Position numbers and translations under genes: made by a program. Source: Lichina pygmaea (taxonomy: Eukaryota; Ascomycota; Lichinomycetes; Lichinales; Lichinaceae). Taken from it: DNA of 64,000 nt. The notes beneath the pieces are model-generated. The model did not search any database. It was not told where the DNA came from and worked only from the letters and a program-made list of their open reading frames with translations. Shown here one piece after another: positions 42,470 to 53,386 of this stretch. The DNA is taken from assembly GCA_963422465.1 (NCBI GenBank), contig OY730173.1, positions 2,356,001-2,420,000 of the forward strand, read 5' to 3'. The first letter of the stretch is position 1, and every line of letters begins with the position of its first letter.

Positions 42470-44252
42470 CCGTAGTCGATCACGTGACGCTCGTTATCAC
42501 CCAACGCTCGGTTGAGCGACCAAGCACCCCCTCGACAAAAAATTGAATAACTCAATAGATATTTGTTGGAATCATCTCAAATTTGGATATGTGATAGAGC
42601 AGCATGTATAGAAGAGATATTGAGCAATAGAAATCTAGTGTACAAAACATGATGGCTTCTTCATAACCCGGCCACGTGAAGTCAGTTTGAGACTGTCCTT
42701 CCTGGAGTTCAACTTATCTCCGTCATCTTCAACAACAGGACCTTCCTGGCTTGGTGGAAATGATTCCTCGATAGGCTCTGAATATCTCTGAACCTTCTCT
42801 TTCTCTGCAGTCTGCGTACTATAGTCAATTACATAACACTTGGTATCACTCAACACTCAGTTGGTGACTACCTTGATAAAAACTTGAATATCACAACAAG
42901 TCTTTGTCAGAATAGTCTCAGACTTGAATATGTGGTGGATGAGAATATATAAAAAAGATAGGGAGCATTAGAAGTCTAGTGTACACAGGATGATAGCTTG
43001 CTCAAGACTTGGTCATGTGAAGTCAGTTTTAGAGCTTCCTTTTCTGAATTCTACTTTTTTCCGGCATTTTTAATAAGACAGGTCTTATTACTTGGTGGAA
43101 AAGAGTTCTTAATAGTAGCTGAGCTTTCCTGAACCTTCTGTTCTTCTCCTATCTGATCATTGGATTGCTTAACTATGTACAACCAGAGTCACAAACTGCC
43201 AACTTTAACTTGGGTGATTGGAGGTGTTACTGACTATTCAGGATACATCAGAGTACTGGTCTTGTTGTTTGTTGTAGTCAGGCTACTCCTGAGAGTGGCT
43301 ATCTATATAGCTACTACTCTCTCGCTAGGTAGAAACCATTGTTAATACAATAGTTGATCACACATTTTCTCCTGCATAGTGAATACTATCAGAGCAAAAA
43401 CTTGTAACTGACATCATATCCTTCAAGTAGATTAAGTTATTTTCCTTGTCACTTCTTCTTCTCCAAGTTCCTGGAAGTATTTTTCTGTTAAAGGGATGAA
43501 AAAACTAACATCAAGAGGTTGATTGATTGATCAGCTTGAGATCTCTCAAGCCGAGCTATCCATCTACCAAATATGGTGCCTTCCTGGCCCGGCCTGTCCA
43601 AAGTGGCAGGTGGCGGGTGGCAGGTGGTCTCTGACAATCTCTTGGGTGAAGAGGTATGTGCACGTCACACTAGGCATGCCCCATAGCAATAGTGTTTGAA
43701 AAATCAACAAAATTTAGTCTATTATTCACGAATAAGACTAAAGAGAATGATACAAGCTTGGAAAAAGCTTTCATATAAGTTATAGACTTAGCCAGTTGTG
43801 TTCCTTATCAATAGGCTTTGATGGTAGGAAAAAGTGCGTAGTAACAAGTGCAAGAAAAGAAGACAGAAAAGTAAGTAAAAAAGATAGCTAATAGAGAAGT
43901 CAAGAAGTGATTAGAAGGAGAAAGACAAGTTCAGAAGGCTGAAAGGTCTATGAAAGAATCTTTCCCACCAGCCAAAAAGGCTTCTCCCAACGTTGGTGAC
44001 AGCAACAAGGGGTAGGAAGATGACAAGGTCCTGAACATGTATTTACATCATCACGTCACAAAGAAGCTATCATACTCCGTATACTAGAATTCCGCTGCTC
44101 AATATCTTTTCTATATATACTGCTCTATCTCATATCCAAATTTGAGATGATTCTGACTGCTGGTTGTCGAGTTATTTCCAAAATTGTCGAGGGGGTCCTC
44201 GGTGGGTTAAGTGAGCGTTGACTGATATCGAGCGTCACGTGATCGGGTACGG
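42470..44252. mobile_element. Non-autonomous TA-flanked DNA transposon (Fot1/Pogo-like)
   Basis: 1,783 bp with imperfect terminal inverted repeats. The left end reads CCGTAGTCGATCACGTGACG and the right end, on the other strand, CCGTACCCGATCACGTGACG. Similarity between the ends continues for about 170 bp (through ATCATCTCAAATTTGGATAT). TA lies on both sides (42,468-42,469 and 44,253-44,254), and gag of Gypsy-3a reads through cleanly if the element is left out. No transposase frame is present. The TA target and the TIR sequence suggest the Tc1/mariner superfamily, perhaps the fungal Fot1/Pogo branch; that finer assignment is inferred. A second, mutated copy of the left 340 bp is inside (42,819-43,155). 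Confidence 0.8.
42819..43155. repeat. Internal direct repeat of the DNA transposon's left end
   Basis: Starts CTATAGTCAATTACATAACA right after a TA dinucleotide and follows 42,470-42,810 base for base apart from very many C-to-T and G-to-A changes (for example GATCACGTGACGCTC against AATTACATAACACTT). The outer copy is nearly unmutated. Confidence 0.78.
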
Positions 44253-44254
44253 TA

Positions 44255-45019
44255 CGGCAGACAGGGTCAGCATCAGACTTTGCGGCGAAGTTCCAACAGT
44301 TGTCAGTGAGGACGCAATGGGGAGACAGTGCCTTGACAGCACTATTCTACCAAGCTCTCAAGGAACAAGTCAAGGATGACATCGCACAAGGAGACTGACC
44401 CACCGACCTCGAGGATATGATTGACACAGCAGTACGCATCGACGACCGACAATTTGAACAAGAACTCGAGAAGCGAGGCAAGCATGCAAGGCCATAGGGC
44501 AAAAAGACAGCGCCAGCACAAGACAAGTACAGCTTGACACCCATGGAGATTGATGCAACAACACCACAGGCAACAAAGAAGAAAGAAACACGGAAGTGTT
44601 ACAATTGCCAGAAGGTAGGACACCTCGCAGCCAACTGCCAAAGCAAGAAGAAGAAAGAAGGCAAGGGTAAGCAGTTGAATGCCACCAGTGCCTGGAAAGG
44701 CAAGGGTATTCAGGAGCCACTGAGGGCTCCCAGAGGCACGCTACCCATGAACCGGTCAGAAGCAACACTCCTCAGACAGAAGGACAATCTCAGACAGCAC
44801 ATCGAAAGACTGGAGAACGATCTGCAGAGGTCACTGGAGGACCTGCATGCAACCCAAGACCAGATCGATAAGGTTCATTGGGAGGATGACCTGATCTCTG
44901 AATTTGACACAACAGACTACGAGATTGACATAACCGGCATGCCACCAGTTCCCGAGACACCACTACTCCGACAACAGGATGCGACCTTGTCGGAGGACGG
45001 TGAAGCGAGAGTGACATGA
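44255..45019 (+). pseudogene. Gypsy-3a gag, C-terminal part with zinc knuckle
   Basis: It continues gag after the transposon, with the end of the capsid domain (about 44,330-44,500), then a basic linker and CYNCQKVGHLAANC at about 44,590, followed by LRQHIERLENDLQRSLEDL, a coiled-coil-like stretch. Confidence 0.8.
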
Positions 45020-45270
45020 TAGGTGGACGACACCATCAGCATCTCACAGCCCCAAGACATCGCAGCGCAAGTGGACTATCACCAGGCTACGACACCAGCC
45101 TGCGGACGTCCTTATTGGAAAGGATGCGAGGACCACCACTGCAAGGAACATCTCCTAGAGAAAAGGAGAAGGCACTACTTCCCTGGCCCAGAATACCACA
45201 AGAAAGCCTGGAGCATCAAGCACCAGCTAAGCCAGCAAGGGAAAGAACACGATGACTGCGGAGAAGACGC

Positions 45271-47340
45271 ATGGGAGCTATGCTTCACCGAAAAGTGCGA
45301 AAGACACGTGGCAGAACACCAGGCTCAGAGCCTTGGTTGTTCAAAAAACTAGCAGTGCTCTTCAAATCCGGAGTTGGAAGAGCAGGCAAGACAACACTCC
45401 GGAGAGAAGGGGTCGAGCAGAGCCTTGACGCGACAGCCTGCAGTCCGCATTTTCGCATCAAGATGAGAGTCAACGGGCATCTGACGAACACCATGATCAA
45501 CTCTGGAGCTACTGGCAACTTCATGTCAGAAAGTTTCACCAGGAAGCACAAGATCCCGACTCAGGAAAAGAGGAATCCATACCAACTAACGGTAGTGGAC
45601 AGGACACCACTCTCCAACAACCAAGGACAAGTGACGAAGGAGACCAAGAACCTACGACTGTGTGTCGACAGTACGACAATTGGATCAGAAGAATTCAACT
45701 TGGTCCAGATACCACATGAAGTTATATTGGGTCTTCTGTGGTTGGAAAGTCAAAACCCAAGGATCGACTGGAAAAGAAGGCACCTAGTCTTTCCGAAAAG
45801 AAGTCTGGCAACTCAAGCAGAGCCAGAGAAAGTGAGAATCAAAGAGATCTCATATGCAGGGTGGAAGAAGCACCACCGGCGAGGGCAAGCCTATGTGGCT
45901 TGGATGAAGCCCCGAAACCATCAACTTTGCACCACGCATGACGCCGTGGGCGAGACTCAGGCACCGCAGCTGCCAAGTGAGTATAAAGACTACCAGGAGA
46001 TGTTTGGTGAGGAAGTGGTCACGACGCTACCAGAACACCAAGAGTGGGATCATGAAATTCCGCTGGAAGACGGAAAGAAACCCACATACAGCCCTATTTA
46101 CGCTCTATCAGCAAAGGAGCTTGAGGCCTTAAGAGATTACCTGGACGAGAACCTAGCGAAAGGGTTCATAAGATCTTCAACATCACCGGCCGGATACCCG
46201 ATATTGTTTGTGCCAAAGAAGGACAGCAAATTACAACTGTGTGTCGACTACCGGCAGCTTAATGTGATCATGATTAAGAATCGCTACCCGCTACTGTTAA
46301 TATCGGAAATCCAGGACTGAATCCAAGGAGCCAAGTAGTTTACCAAGTTCGACATCCGAGGTGCTTTCAACCTGGTTAGGATGAAAGATGGCGAAGAATG
46401 GAAGACAGCCTTTCATACGAGGTACGGGCATTACGAGTATACTGTTATGCCATTCGGCCTTACGAATGCACCGGCGATGTTCCAATCACTCATTAACGCC
46501 ATCCTCCGACAATACCTGGATATATTTGTTACCGCTTATATTGACGATGTCTTGGTTTACACCAATGGAACCCTGGAGGAGCACAGACAGCATGTCAAGA
46601 AGATCCTACATGCGCTCCAAGAAGCAGGAATGAGGTTACACTTTGATAAGAGCGTCTTCCACGTGAAAGAAGTGGAATATTTGGGATCGATCCTGACGAC
46701 AGAAGGAATCTGTATGGACGATACAAAGATCACGGCAGTACGAGACTGGCCAACACCCAAAAACCTCAAAGAAGTCCAATCCTTCCTGGGATTTGCGAAC
46801 TTCTACCGACAATTCATCAAGGAGTACTTGAGGACAGCAGCACCCTTGACTGAACTAACAAAGAAGGAAGAAACCTTCACATGGAGGAACAGCCAAGAGA
46901 GAGTGTTCCAGGAGCTGAAAGAGAAGTTCACCTCCGCACCCATACTGGCATCATTTGATCCCGGATGGTGGATCATCATGGAGACAGATGCCTCGGACCA
47001 AGCACTTGGATCTTGCTTGTGTCAACCAGACGCCGAAAACTGCCTACACCCTGTCGCATACCGATCGAGAAAGTTCTCTGGCCCAGAACTCAGGTACGAT
47101 GTCCATGACAAGGAGTTGTTAGCGATTGTCAACGCATTCCAGGAGTGGAGACCTTACCTGGAAGGAGTAAAGTACACAGTGGACGTGTACTCAGACCACA
47201 AGAATTTGGCTTACTTCATGATGACGAAGAAGCTAAACAGACGACAAGTCTGATGGGCAGAGCTTTTAGCTTCATACGACTTCCAGATCTTCTATCAAAA
47301 AGGATCAGAAAACGCACGAGCGGACGCGCTTAGCAGGCGG
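45271..47340 (+). pseudogene. Gypsy-3a protease, reverse transcriptase and RNase H
   Basis: Protease-like segment at about 45,480-45,760 (GATGNFMSE, then VILGLLWLESQNPRIDW). Reverse transcriptase at about 46,130-46,800, with FVPKKDSKLQLCVDYRQLN and TAYIDDVLVYTN. RNase H at about 46,960-47,250, with METDASDQALGSCLCQ and RYDVHDKELLAIVNAFQEW. Standard order, broken. Confidence 0.88.
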
Positions 47341-47346
47341 CCTGAT

Positions 47347-48759
47347 ATGACGACAGACGACACAACAGAAGAGCGCCCAATCCTGGTGACAAAAGGACAA
47401 ACTCTGGTCTATGCTCAACCTCAGTTAGTGAGAACTGAAGAAATAGGTGCACTCCTGACCCTAGGCCACAACATTGCGGCCACGAACAAGGAAGAAGTGC
47501 CAGAGAGCGCACAAGAGGACGTGATTCGACAACATCACGATGGACCTCTACACGGACATCCTGGGCGAGACAAGACCCTGGAAAAGATCTGGAGATGTTA
47601 CCACTTCAACAGAATGAAGCAGAAAGTGACGGAATTTATTCGCAACTGCGAAGAGTGTGCGAAAAACAAACTGTCACGCCACAAACCCTATGGAGAGAGT
47701 CAACAAATGGACCTCCCAGAAGCGGCTTGGGATACTATCACAATGGATTTTGTGGTGAAGCTGCCGAGGTCAGAGGACCCGGTAACAAAGGTGAAATATG
47801 ACAGTATCTTGGTGGTTGTTGACAAACTCACCAAATACGCTCACCTGATCCTGTGGCGAGAGACAGGAACAGCGAGCAAACTCGCCAATGTCCTGCTCAA
47901 AGAATTGGTTAGCCAGCGAGGGCTACCCACGAAGATTATCTTGGATTGAGACAAACTCTTCACCTCGAAATTCTGGAACACGTGGACAAGACAGCTAGGG
48001 ATAGACACGAGGATGTCTACTGCCTACCATCCACAAACAGACAGACAAACTGAGAGAACAAACCAGACGATGGAACAGTACCTACGCCACTACGTCAACC
48101 ACCGACAGGACGATTGGGTAGAACTGCTACCAATGGCTCAGTTTGCGTACAACGATCAGCAACACAGCGTGACGGGCATGACACCGTTCTTTGCGAACTA
48201 CGGCAGAAACCCCCGCTGGGAAGCGATGGTGGCTGGAAGTGGCACTTCAACAAACGTCGAAAAACTCACTGCTATGCATGAGGAAATGAAGACTGCAATT
48301 GAATCCGCACAAAAGACAACAAGCCACCGCCTAAATAGCAAAAGGTTGAAGGGACCAACCCTGGAGAGGGGGGATAAGGTCTATTTGTCAACAAAAAACC
48401 TGCGCTCGAAGCGACTGAGCAAAAAGCTGGATCATGTACGAATCGGACTGTTTGAGATTGAGAAGCGCACTGGAGAAGTCAACTACCGACTGAGACTGCC
48501 AAAAAAGGCACGGATACACCGAGTATTCCATGTCTTGCTGCTTGAGCCAGCACCCAGCGACGCAGCAATCAAAACAGAATGGCACTTCGAGGACGACGAA
48601 GAAGAGTACAATGTCAAAAGGATCCTAGACAGCCGGAGAAGCGGACAGAAAATCGAATATCTGGTCAAGTGGTTAGGGTACGACAATAAGGAGAACTCGT
48701 GGGAACCCACCGAGAACTTCAGCCCTGCGACGAACAAGAAACTGCGGAGTTTCCACTGA
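47347..48759 (+). pseudogene. Gypsy-3a integrase and chromodomain
   Basis: Zinc-binding N-terminus (HHDGPLHGHPGRDKT, CEECAKNKLSRHKP), catalytic core (MDFVVKLPRSEDP, VVDKLTKYAHLILW, STAYHPQTDRQTERTNQ), C-terminal barrel (LERGDKVYLSTKNL) and, at 48,600-48,730, the chromodomain (YNVKRILDSRRSGQKIEYLV, then NSWEPTENF). The end overlaps the antisense ORF by 41 bp. Confidence 0.9.
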
Positions 48760-49249
48760 CAAAACCCGCAGAAGCCAGGACCGATGGAGACAAAGGCTTG
48801 AGAGAAGCCAAAGCCTCCGAAGAGAAGAAGTCCTCCAAAGGCGGCGGGGACTCCACACGCGTAGCCTCCTGCTCGAGATCCTCCTGACCCTCGATCGCAG
48901 CAAGCTCACACTTGATAGCCTCACCCTCCTTCTTGGACAACACACCCAACTGACGACAGAGACGAAGTTTGCGAGGAAGGAGAACGGACTCCTGCTCCTC
49001 GATCTCCTTCAGTTGAGCCTTGAGCTGAGTGCGCTCAAGCTCCATCTTCTCCCACTCCGACTCCGCGAGATGGAGATCACAATGGCGACCCTTCTCAAGG
49101 CACCGACCGCAAAATGTGGACTCTGAACTGACGACACACTTGGCACGGTCACGACAACATGCGCTGCATGAAACTTTGGATACCTTGCCCATCTTGCCAA
49201 CACGAGAACCGAGGACTCCACGATGATTAACACGAGATGTCCGGGTCAT
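48719..49249 (-). CDS. Antisense Zn2Cys6 coiled-coil protein of Gypsy-3a
   Basis: A 176-codon ORF opposite to pol, starting 53 bp before the 3' LTR. Residues 28-57 show C-x2-C-x6-C-x8-C-x2-C-x6-C, the exact GAL4-type binuclear cluster spacing, preceded by basic RVGKMGKVSKVS. Residues about 60-125 are strongly charged and heptad-like (WEKMELERTQLKAQLKEIEE), fitting a dimerisation coiled coil. The tail has DFFSSEALASLKPLSPS. It appears open throughout. Cluster plus coiled coil is the GAL4 DNA-binding layout; nuclear DNA binding is inferred. The cysteine pattern and position match the ORF of Gypsy-1, although the rest of the sequence is very different. I know of no named homologue. Confidence 0.72.
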   Translation of the reverse strand: MTRTSRVNHRGVLGSRVGKMGKVSKVSCSACCRDRAKCVVSSESTFCGRCLEKGRHCDLHLAESEWEKMELERTQLKAQLKEIEEQESVLLPRKLRLCRQLGVLSKKEGEAIKCELAAIEGQEDLEQEATRVESPPPLEDFFSSEALASLKPLSPSVLASAGFVSGNSAVSCSSQG

Positions 49250-49301
49250 GGTAAGAGAAGCGAGAGGATCTGGGGACAGAACCTTTGGAGGGAGGGGATG
49301 G

Positions 49302-49692
49302 TGTTAAGGCCCAGGCCGGAACGGCTGAGCCGACCAAAGCGAGTGTACAGAGGTACACGGAACAATGTTCACCCGACCCGGTGGACGAGGTGGACGATGT
49401 GTAACCAGCTCGTCCAGCTCGTCCACGGTGGACGAGGTGGACAACGTGTAACCAGCTCGTCCAGCTCGTCCACGCAGAAAGCTGATACCCCTTGGGAGGA
49501 CCCCCCCCCCTCAGGCTCCTGTATATAAGGACCCAGATAGCCGGAGAGAATAGCTCTCCAGGCTGAACGCACATTACGAGCGACAATAGCAAGAGAGTTA
49601 CCCCACTTGCTATTCATCTATTGAGTCCCTGCCCTCCTCGGTCGAAGACAGGACCACCCACATTCTGTGTGAACGTGGACTGGCCTTTAACA
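49302..49692 (+). repeat. Gypsy-3a 3' LTR
   Basis: 391 bp; the extra 47 bp against the 5' LTR are a tandem duplication of the half-site region (49,380-49,472), which doubles the GTGGACGAG...CTCGTCCAC pairs. Less mutated than the 5' LTR. Confidence 0.92.
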
Positions 49693-49697
49693 AGTGC

Positions 49698-50204
49698 TGT
49701 GTTGGCCTGTTGGTGTTTTCCTGCATGGTTGCAGAGCTCTTGTTGTTGTGCTGTTGCTGGCTGCAGAGGATGTGGTCAGCTATTGTTCAGGTTGGTGGTG
49801 AAAAGTTTTTGTTGTGTTGTAGCCAGACTGTTCTCTTGAAGAAGTAGAGTAGTCTGAACTGTGAGGCTGTAGAGAGCTTGGGAGGTGGCTGAACAGTGTG
49901 GCTGCAAGAGAGGGAAGGCTGTATCCTGATAGACTACAAGTAGGTACAATAAGTAGTACTGTAGGGCCTAGAGGACAGGGTCAGTCTGTAGATGCTCAGA
50001 CTACTGGGGATCTCAGCCATGCTGACAGTCACCTGAGTAGTCTACATCAGTTCACAGAGCTTGCTTAGTCATGCACTAAGCAACCCCGTGATCTACATGG
50101 GTACACAGCAGTCTGCTTCGCCTAGGCTAAGTGACACTGTGGCCTGGAGCCTGTCAGGTGACCTGCACGTGACCCTCACGTGGCGCAGTCGCTCCTGACA
50201 CTCT
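49698..50204. other. Flank of the Gypsy-3a insertion, no gene
   Basis: Continues the sequence seen at 41,518-41,640 on the other side of Gypsy-3a, probably internal sequence of the Gypsy-1-related element whose LTR ends at 41,517. No convincing frame. Confidence 0.35.
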
Positions 50205-51165
50205 GTGGTGTAGGATCCACAAGGTGAGGGTGGTGGCAGGCCGCGGGTGTGAGATCATCACCTGGTAGTCAGTAGTAGCAGTCGCAGTGTAAAGACTGCG
50301 GCGTACTCGCTGCAGGTGTGGGAACTCTAGAACAACATGCTTGGCAGTCTCCCACTGCACTCCGCAGCAACAAGCCAGTGTCAGGAAGCCGGGGACTTGT
50401 CACCTGCAGAGGAAGGCTGCCAGCCCAATCTTACCTGTGCGCATCTGCGTTAAGATGCTGCTTTGGGCCTTGGATAGGCCGGCGCGAAGCCGGAGAGACA
50501 CCCGATACAGCATCTTGTCCAGCTTCCAGTTGTCTCCCCCTCCAGGATCTGGGTCCAGCAGCTGGACTTGAGGTGGGGGCCCACCGTGGAGCTTGTACCA
50601 TCGCTCCCAGCACCATTGCTCCGATAGCAAGCGGGCCTGCCAGACTGTTCGTGGGGGAGTGCCTAGGGGTGGAGAGACTGCGGGGTGGCTGTCGGCCCAC
50701 GGGGGCAGGCCCAGAGACCCCTTGGTGGATTCCAGTGGCCGCTGAGGCCAGAGGATTGACTCTGCCCAGCGGTGTCGTGTCTGGCCTGGTGAGATGTAGG
50801 TGCGGCGATGTCAGCCTGGTCGTCGGGCCAGCTGACGCTTGAGTCGTTCACAGGCCTCTTGAATCTCTGTCCGGACCCCGGAGGCTTCCATCCTGGCGCG
50901 CGCCTGTAGCTGCAGTCGTGCCATGTGCGCCCGGAGGGGTGGGACAGCGGCCTCGTTCTCAAGCTGCTTCCGGCTGGTAGCCCTGAAGCCGCCAGTAACT
51001 GACCGCAGGCAGCGTTGTTGTTGCTGTTCGAGGGCGTCTCCGATCCAGCGTCGGTGCGCTGGCCTCAGGAGGCTGTCCAGCGGGCTCCACACTGTCACTC
51101 CGTAGGTGATGACCGGGCGCACCACGGTGTTGTAGATCAGCCGTGCTTTGTCGAAGGTGGCTCCC
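50205..51165 (-). mobile_element. LINE-1d ORF2 fragment
   Basis: Minus strand. 51,165-50,811 encodes the end of the reverse transcriptase (YNTVVRPVITYGVTVWSPL, then ALEQQQQRCLRSVTGGFR). 50,630-50,400 encodes LRAGLSKAQSSILTQMRTGK and IGLAAFLCR, and 50,360-50,210 the HVVLEFPHLQ block. It matches LINE-1b (9,790-10,800) but keeps many CpG sites. Both ends are truncated, with no tail or duplication. It marks the boundary between repeat DNA and host DNA. Confidence 0.7.
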
Positions 51166-51169
51166 CAGG

Positions 51170-52200
51170 TGGGTCCTGAGTATATGGAGTAGGACTATAG
51201 GAGATTTGGCATGATGCAATGTACAGGAGTACATACCACCTCTGATGGCCTAGAGACTTCTGCGAATCGACCTCTCACACAGCGTATCGTGCATGATCAA
51301 GAAGACCACAACAATACAAGTACAGCCCTGGGGGTCGCGAAGCTCTGTGGCAATTTTGGGGAGAGGCTCCCGCGGATCGACCAGGTACGGACGTCCGCAT
51401 GCACGAAAACTCGGCAGTCCCATCGAGGCTCTGCATGAGACGGCAACCATGCAGCATCCTGCATATCGCAGAATTCGGCGTGTTGGCGGGCCCGCCATTT
51501 TGTGGACCGACATCGAAGCAAGTGGTGAGTCATGGCTGCGAGCCGTCCCGAGAGTAGCGACAGAGACTCAATCCGTATGTACATTCCAATGGGCGTAAGG
51601 CAGATAACCACAGCAAGAACACCGGGAATCTGAGAGAGGTTGGACACAAGCGACGCACACGCGGCTTGCTTGGCTTTAGAAACCAGCGGTGAGGCGACGA
51701 TGCAGGGGGGGCGGGGGCGGCGCCAGACCCTGAGGGCTGGTTGCGCCATCGAGTATGTAATTGCCTAATGGCCATTGCGTACGAGTAGTCTGCTGTTGTA
51801 GGGCCGGACTGCGACTCGAAATCGAATCGCACCAACCAGAGTTTGAAAATTATTTGATAATTGGGAGATCCAAGCGTTCACGTGAGAAAAGAGAGGGGGT
51901 GGGGTGGAAGCCCTACGGGACGGAATGTGCCCATAGCCCCCCCCCCCGCCCCCCCAACAGAACTCCTGAAGACTTTGAATTTCCAATATACAGATAAAGT
52001 CTCCTTCAATCGCCGTGGTCCGTCGCCCATCGATGGCTGGTCTATTGTTCGGATAGGGTGGATTGGGAACAGAAAACCCATAATAATAATAATCTCGACT
52101 GCTCATTGACCGCCTTAGGGGGGGGGGGGGTGCCTGCCTGGATTACTCATCGCGAGGCTCCCTCGGCGACCGCCCTATCGAAGCCAGTTACACTTCGTGC
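51170..52200. other. Intergenic, no gene recognised
   Basis: Frames here are short and lack domains. It holds a C-rich tract (51,938-51,956), a TAA microsatellite (52,081-52,092), a G run (52,119-52,130) and one TGAGTCA (51,526-51,532), a GCN4-type site about 0.9 kb upstream of the bZIP transcript. Confidence 0.5.
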
Positions 52201-52247
52201 GTCTGTGGCTAAGCCTATTCTGGTCTAGCGACTCGAACCAGCTGAGG

Positions 52248-52254
52248 TGACTCA
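52248..52254 (+). promoter_or_regulatory. CPRE/GCRE site TGACTCA
   Basis: A perfect GCN4/CPC1 recognition site about 155 bp upstream of the TATA-like box. A near match (ATTACTCAT) lies at about 52,141. The cpc-1/cpcA genes of other fungi are known to carry such sites and to be autoregulated; the same is inferred here. Confidence 0.6.
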
Positions 52255-52402
52255 TTCCTCGTAAGCACACCAGAGCCCCGCGAGGCTGCGCTTGGCCCGA
52301 TCGGGACATACAAGCGAGACGGCAGGGCCGTCGCGGGCTCTGCCCCTCCCCTTACCCCCCGACCCATCCCACGAGATCACGCCGCCGCCCCAGTACGTAC
52401 AG

Positions 52403-52409
52403 TATATGA
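52403..52409 (+). promoter_or_regulatory. cpc1: TATA-like box of the bZIP gene
   Basis: TATATGA, followed 30-60 bp later by a pyrimidine-rich stretch (52,432-52,465) typical of fungal transcription start regions. From there the first ATG is the 4-codon uORF at 52,562. Confidence 0.5.
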
Positions 52410-52561
52410 AGAGGCCAATCCCCAGGCATCCACTTCTTTCCTTCTCCTCTTCTCTCCATCACAGCATCTTACTTCAACGACGAACCAAATCAGAAAGATT
52501 CACCGCGGAAATCTCGCCAGGCAAGTCACTGAGCAGAAGGTTAACCATACGGTCTCACGGT

Positions 52562-52576
52562 ATGGGTGCCTTCTGA
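52562..52576 (+). promoter_or_regulatory. cpc1: uORF1 (MGAF stop)
   Basis: A four-codon upstream frame and the first ATG after the inferred start region. GCN4-class genes have a very short first uORF that permits reinitiation. Confidence 0.6.
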
Positions 52577-52830
52577 CCGGTGTCAGATTTCCGTCTCCAC
52601 TCGAGCATCATAGAGCTGAACGAGCACGTCGCTGCCTCCCGACTTCGCCGCCAGCCGGACCTCGCGTCCTGGTCAGAGCCCCTCCGTCGAGGACCCCCTC
52701 TGACCCCGCACCGTGCTTGCCGGCCTCCGTCGCCGTCCTCGGTCGCCATACCGTCCGCTCAGAGCCCACAGTCCCCCGCGAAAATTTTCCCAGGAACCCC
52801 TTTATCCTTCATCACGGATAACCAATTGCC

Positions 52831-53028
52831 ATGGCTCTCCGAAGCGCCCCCGTCGCCGTCGCTGCAGAATCAGCCACAGGCAAAGGCACACGAACGTTTT
52901 CCAGCTTCAACCGAGTACAGCGTCTTCCCGCCCACGACCGACTTCGAGCTGTTCCCGACCATCCCGGCCCATCGCTCGGCTCAATCGACGACCCAGGGCA
53001 CCGCGCCGACCCACCCCCTGCCCCGTGA
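52831..53028 (+). promoter_or_regulatory. cpc1: uORF2 (65 codons)
   Basis: The only other ATG between uORF1 and the main start. It opens a 65-codon frame, out of frame with the bZIP, that ends 358 bp before the main ATG. A longer inhibitory second uORF is the known arrangement in cpc-1 and cpcA. Confidence 0.6.
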
Positions 53029-53386
53029 TTTCCTGGGCCACGGTCACCCCCCCGCGCAAGTCGCCAACCTCTACCCGGTCTCTCGTCCACGGGATTTAAC
53101 TACTCGATCGTCCGCTACCTCCATCTCTGCGCCAAAGTCCACGCTGGCTGCAACCGCCGCCGCCCATTGCCAGCGGCAGTTCTACGCAGCCTCGGCCCCG
53201 TCTTCGTCGACGGCGCTCTCGCGGCAGCAGCAGCAGGAGCAACAACACCAAGAACAGCCACAGCAGTCGCCGATAGACCAGCACGGTTCTGTCACGTTAA
53301 GGAGTTCTCGCCCACCTGTGCCACTGTTCCACCCCCATCGCAGCACCGGAAGCGTGCCGACGGAGCGGCCCGCTCAATCTTCGCCT

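Larger units (their letters stand above)
41641..49692 (+). mobile_element. Gypsy-3a, Ty3/Gypsy chromovirus, full length, broken
   Basis: An 8,052-bp element including a 1.78-kb DNA transposon in gag. LTRs run TGTTAAGGCC to CTTTAACA at 41,641-41,984 and 49,302-49,692. The 5-bp duplication AGTGC lies at 41,636-41,640 and 49,693-49,697. Gag-pol is on the plus strand, and an antisense zinc-cluster ORF precedes the 3' LTR. A few breaks besides the insertion. LTR divergence is about 4-5%, all transitions, with the 5' LTR more mutated, plus a 47-bp tandem duplication in the 3' LTR. Middle-aged, less decayed than Gypsy-2a or Gypsy-3b. Confidence 0.93.

Noticed and set aside
43500-43570. A-box-like TAGCTCGGCTTGAGAG next to a (GATT)n run inside the DNA transposon, possibly a small SINE
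   Set aside because: No B-box, no second end and no flanking duplication were found; the palindrome GCTTGAGATCTCTCAAGC explains most of the pattern.
51765-52106. Tyrosine-rich then glycine-rich minus-strand frame of 113 codons
   Set aside because: It is driven by a TAA microsatellite and a C-rich tract and has no recognisable domain.
52292-52576. Plus-strand frame of 94 codons upstream of the bZIP gene as a coding exon
   Set aside because: It overlaps the TATA-like box and pyrimidine-rich start region and ends in the short uORF. No convincing donor site of fungal type lies at a suitable place; the GCAAGT at 52,521 has no acceptor at a normal distance.
52580-53386. Extension of the bZIP protein to a GTG start at 52,580
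   Set aside because: The frame is open but has no ATG, and non-ATG initiation after two uORFs is unlikely. Retained only as an alternative if an upstream exon exists.
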